Below are positions 61,234 through 64,000 of a stretch of DNA of 64,000 nucleotides, piece by piece. The position numbers were made by a program, and so were the translations under genes. The DNA is from Ruicaihuangia caeni (GTDB taxonomy: Bacteria > Actinomycetota > Actinomycetes > Actinomycetales > Microbacteriaceae). The stretch's first letter is position 1, and every line of letters starts with the position of its first letter. Under the pieces are notes generated by a model. That model searched no databases and was not told where the DNA came from. It saw nothing but the letters and a program-made list of their open reading frames with translations. The DNA lies in contig NZ_JASATX010000003.1 in assembly GCF_029952955.1 (NCBI RefSeq), forward strand, positions 62,001 to 126,000, read 5' to 3'.

Positions 61234-61391
61234 TGGATCACCGCCCCGACCACGAGGAGCACTATCGGCACGAGAACAGTGACGATCAGCAGCGCTCGGT
61301 AATCGCCCGCTGTGAGCGGTTCGCCCTGGTGCTGCACGTCGGCGATCGCGCTGCAACGACGCGCGAGATCGGGATTGAGCTGGGTGTCCAT
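61230..61391 (-). CDS. 53-residue single-helix membrane protein
   Basis: Small frame with AAAGGAG five bases before its ATG, overlapping the permease start by four bases. Residues 1-30 are polar; about 31-51 form one hydrophobic helix (ALLIVTVLVPIVLLVVGAVI). Likely an accessory subunit or leader of the NCS1 permease. I do not recognise a family. Confidence 0.75.
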   Translation of the reverse strand: MDTQLNPDLARRCSAIADVQHQGEPLTAGDYRALLIVTVLVPIVLLVVGAVIQ

Positions 61392-61432
61392 CTGCACTCC
61401 TTTGTCTAATGGACCCGTTGGGATCGTAGGTG

Positions 61433-63076
61433 TTACGTGAGCTGTGGCGCACCGGACACGAACGTCTGATGCACCGTGATGTGGGGCAGGTCGTCGATCG
61501 CAACACTGAGCGGGTCGCGATCGAGCACGATGAAGTCGGCATGGTTGCCGGGTTTGAGCGAGCCACGGCGCTCTTCCCCGAGCACCGTCGCGGCGTTCGT
61601 CGTGACGAGTTCGAGCGCCTCGGAGACCTCCAGCGCCTCGTGATCGTCGATCGTGAGGCCGTGGAAGCTCTGGCGACGCACGGCACACCAGACACCGAAC
61701 AGCGGGTTGGTGGCTTGCGGTTCTGACCCGACCCACACGTCCGACGACGATGTGATCGGCCACCCCTGGTCGCGCAGTGACTTGAGCGGGAACCTGCCGA
61801 CCTTCCCGATGTCGCCGAGGTAGTCGACGAAGAAGTCGCCGAAGGTGTAGATGAACACCGGCTGGGGCACCGGGATGATGTCGGCGTCTCGCCACGACCC
61901 GGGTGCCTCGGCATCCGGCATGTAGTTGCCTGCGTGCTCGATGCGGGGCCGAGGCGCCCCCGCCGGCAGTCGTAGGCGTTCGATCAGGCGAGCCACCCAG
62001 AGTTGGGCCCGAGGACCATTGGCATGGACAGCGACCTGCAGCCCGGCTTCGGCGGCGCGCAGAAGCGTGTCGCGCAAGTACTCCTCATCGAGGGCGATAT
62101 GGCCGTGATTATGCGGTTCGCCGACGTACGCGGTGTCGAGCGCCGCGTTCTTCGCCGAGTACCCGCCGTCGGAGAAGAGCTTGAGCCCGCGCACGCCGAA
62201 CCCCTCATGCGCGCCCGTCACACCGAGCGCCCTCCGCCAGTCGAGCGCGTCATCGAGCGGCAGCGTGCCGGGCACCCACAGATAGGTGCGCACGTTCACG
62301 GGGTTCTCGTTGCGCGCGGCGAGCGATTCCATCGCACGCAGCCCGGCATGGGTCTCCGAGATCTCGCCGATCGTCGTCACGCCATTGGCAGCGAACAGCT
62401 CGCGGAACCCGCCGCGCAGGGCGTCTTCGATCTCATCGTCGGCGGGGCCGGTCACCGGCATGAGCGAGTCCATCTCCTTGACCACACCGGTCGGCTCACC
62501 CCGCTCATCACGCTCGACGACGGGTTTGCCGCTCAGGCTGCCCGCCGGCTCTCGGTACTCGCGATCGATGCCGAGCTCGGCCAGCGCGGCCGAGTTGAGC
62601 GCGGATATGTGCCCGCCTGCGCGCACGGCGATGGGCACCGTCGCACTGACCCGGTCGAGTTCGGCGCGGGTCGGCAGCCGGCCGTCGCGCAACTTGCGGT
62701 CGAGGAAGAGGTTGCCCTGCCCGACTACCCACCCCTCCCGACGCTCGGCGACCGCATTCGAGAGCCGGGCGAGCACGTCCTCGACAGTCGCACAGTGGGG
62801 CGCTCTGCAGTCCACGGTGCCCCACGCGGCTCGCACGGCCACTTCGCCGTGGGCGTGCACGTCGATGAATCCCGGCATGATGGTGCGGTCGCCGAAGTCG
62901 GTGACCGGGATGCCCGCGGCTTGAGCAGCGGCTACCTCCTCGCGCGTCACATACCCGGCGATCGATCCGCCGTCAGTGCGGATGCCGATGGCGCCGGCGG
63001 GTGCCTCGGCGTCCATGCTCCGAATAGTGCCGGCAACCCAGACCGCCTCACGTGAGACGACAGCGGACTCAGACAC
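61433..63076 (-). CDS. YtcJ-like amidohydrolase (amidohydrolase family 3)
   Basis: A 547-residue metal-dependent hydrolase. PGFIDVHAHGEV carries the H-x-H metal pair; HANGPRAQ and IEHAGNY give later His ligands, and the Asp is in SSSDVWVG. Such enzymes open amides, imides or N-acyl groups. The GTG at 63076 overlaps the luciferase-like gene stop by eight bases; an ATG at 63091 is an alternative. Downstream by 41 bases are the small membrane protein and NCS1 permease genes. Confidence 0.88.
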   Translation of the reverse strand: MSESAVVSREAVWVAGTIRSMDAEAPAGAIGIRTDGGSIAGYVTREEVAAAQAAGIPVTDFGDRTIMPGFIDVHAHGEVAVRAAWGTVDCRAPHCATVEDVLARLSNAVAERREGWVVGQGNLFLDRKLRDGRLPTRAELDRVSATVPIAVRAGGHISALNSAALAELGIDREYREPAGSLSGKPVVERDERGEPTGVVKEMDSLMPVTGPADDEIEDALRGGFRELFAANGVTTIGEISETHAGLRAMESLAARNENPVNVRTYLWVPGTLPLDDALDWRRALGVTGAHEGFGVRGLKLFSDGGYSAKNAALDTAYVGEPHNHGHIALDEEYLRDTLLRAAEAGLQVAVHANGPRAQLWVARLIERLRLPAGAPRPRIEHAGNYMPDAEAPGSWRDADIIPVPQPVFIYTFGDFFVDYLGDIGKVGRFPLKSLRDQGWPITSSSDVWVGSEPQATNPLFGVWCAVRRQSFHGLTIDDHEALEVSEALELVTTNAATVLGEERRGSLKPGNHADFIVLDRDPLSVAIDDLPHITVHQTFVSGAPQLT

Positions 63077-64000
63077 GCGCGAGCCCCGCATCCTGCCGCT
63101 CTACGACCGGAATGACTTCAGCCCCGATCAGACGGAGTGAGTCCATGATCGCCTCGTGTCCCATGCCGTCGATGCGCAGGAGCACCTCGTCGACGCCCAT
63201 CGACTCGAGCCGCTGGAGCCGCTCAATGAAGTCGTCGGGCGTGCCGACCATGACGGACGGGCTCGTCTTGCACAGCCACTCGAGATCATCGCGGTGCTCG
63301 ATGAGCGCCTTGATCTCTTCGAGGTAGCCGTAACCGGGGTTGTCGGCGAGTGGAATGTAGAGGTCAAGGATGAACTCGAAGTAGTGCCGCACCACATCGC
63401 CCGCGATCTCAAGGGCCTGTTGCCGAGTCGGCGCGCAGAACGCGGAAGCGACGTAGAGGCCCGAGTAGTCGTTGGGTGCCAGTACGGCGCTGTGATCGCT
63501 TGAGCCGAACGATTCCCGATATGCGTCGAGGCACTCCTGCAGGTAGGGGAAACCGAAGTAGTTCTCGAAGGTGATCACGCCGATGCCACGCTTTCCGGCG
63601 TTGTGGTGCGACTCGACACTCGATGCAGCGACTGAGACCGGCGGATGCGGCAGGGTCACTGGTGTCGGCATGATCTGCCGCTTCGGAAAGCTCCAGACCG
63701 GCCCTTCGTGCTCGACCTCGGGCTGGCTGATGGCCTTCATGAGCAGATCCATCGAGTCGTCCCACTGCGCACGTGTTTCCTTGGGGTCGACTCCGAAGGC
63801 CTTGAGTGTCGGGATGTTGTTGGACCGCGCGGTGCAGATCTCTGCACGTCCATTCGAGACGATGTCGAGAGTGGCGAGGCGCTCGGCGACCAGCACCGGA
63901 TGGTTCCATTTGAGCATCACCGAGGCCATCGTGCGCAGCTTGATGCTGCTGGTCTGCGCCGCGATCGCCGAGTACAGCACCTCTGGCGCCGCGACCGAGA
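63069..64000 (-). CDS. Luciferase-like (LLM-class) flavin monooxygenase, 5' end missing
   Basis: The frame is open to the right edge, giving at least 310 C-terminal residues. APEVLYSAIAAQTSSIKLRTM and ERLATLDIVSNGRAEI are bacterial luciferase-family strands. MVGTPDDFIERLQRLESMGVDEVLLRIDGMG is the usual C-terminal flavin/substrate region. It uses reduced FMN and O2. Linked to an amidohydrolase and NCS1 permease, a layout known from pathways degrading cyclic nitrogen compounds; the exact substrate is unknown. Confidence 0.88.
   Translation of the reverse strand, partial: SVAAPEVLYSAIAAQTSSIKLRTMASVMLKWNHPVLVAERLATLDIVSNGRAEICTARSNNIPTLKAFGVDPKETRAQWDDSMDLLMKAISQPEVEHEGPVWSFPKRQIMPTPVTLPHPPVSVAASSVESHHNAGKRGIGVITFENYFGFPYLQECLDAYRESFGSSDHSAVLAPNDYSGLYVASAFCAPTRQQALEIAGDVVRHYFEFILDLYIPLADNPGYGYLEEIKALIEHRDDLEWLCKTSPSVMVGTPDDFIERLQRLESMGVDEVLLRIDGMGHEAIMDSLRLIGAEVIPVVERQDAGLARV

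Overview
The window is high-GC DNA from an actinobacterium, most likely of the family Microbacteriaceae. The evidence is a C50-type carotenoid operon (crtE-B-I-Ye-Yf-Eb with idi and a MarR regulator), a dispersed menaquinone gene set, a CcsB/ResB cytochrome c system, a short archaeal-type aspartyl-tRNA synthetase, and many genes whose start codon lies 6-8 bases after a TANNNT box, the pattern of leaderless actinobacterial transcripts. I do not commit to a genus. I see no CRISPR array, insertion sequence, prophage or rRNA.

Layout. 1-6837 (minus): carotenoid operon, regulator first and an NAD(P)-binding protein running off the left edge. 6838-7460: three kinds of intergenic repeat. 7461-9555 (minus): two MaoC/hot-dog dehydratase-like genes and murB. 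9796-14601: GABA catabolism (gabT, gabD) with a divergent PucR-type activator. 14602-15150: palindromic repeats. 15151-19622: acyl-CoA thioesterase, DJ-1/PfpI protein, class C beta-lactamase-like hydrolase, an unlisted 26-residue cysteine-rich peptide gene, and a trimethylamine monooxygenase. 19924-21880: a cell-wall-anchored protein, then tRNA-Met and tRNA-Thr. 22225-25406: GH13 alpha-glucosidase and a membrane-anchored M23 peptidase. 25611-34592 (minus): an inositol-monophosphatase-like enzyme, an epimerase, two zinc alcohol dehydrogenases, an EthD-like protein and a TRAP transporter with two binding proteins, which together look like a catabolic locus of unknown substrate. 34868-39215: APC permease, tRNA-Tyr, YajQ, cardiolipin synthase. 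39196-52900: ferredoxin-NADP reductase, polyprenyl diphosphate synthase, menG, menF, PPK2, menD, menA, menE, menB, menC and three small membrane proteins. 52996-58175: copper-storage-like protein, then ccsB-resB-ccdA-tlpA-phosphatase. 58399-59739: aspS. 59803-64000 (minus): NCS1 permease with a 53-residue membrane protein, amidohydrolase and a partial luciferase-like monooxygenase.

How the genes work together. Idi, CrtE, CrtB and CrtI make lycopene. CrtEb adds C5 units and CrtYe/CrtYf cyclise the ends, giving a decaprenoxanthin- or sarcinaxanthin-like C50 pigment. MenF, MenD, MenC, MenE, MenB, MenA and MenG with the polyprenyl synthase give most of the menaquinone pathway. GabT and GabD turn GABA into succinate. 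CcdA, TlpA, ResB and CcsB supply reductant and haem for cytochrome c maturation.

Most unusual items: the cysteine-rich micropeptide gene with its own consensus promoter, operator-like palindrome, full Shine-Dalgarno and terminator; a family of 17-bp/28-nt palindromic elements; tandem repeats that run out of the 3' ends of murB and the M23 gene; a strongly recurring GGATGCC word that often occurs as inverted pairs; histone-H1-like tails on MenG and MenA; and the TRAP/dehydrogenase locus with two adjacent operator palindromes.
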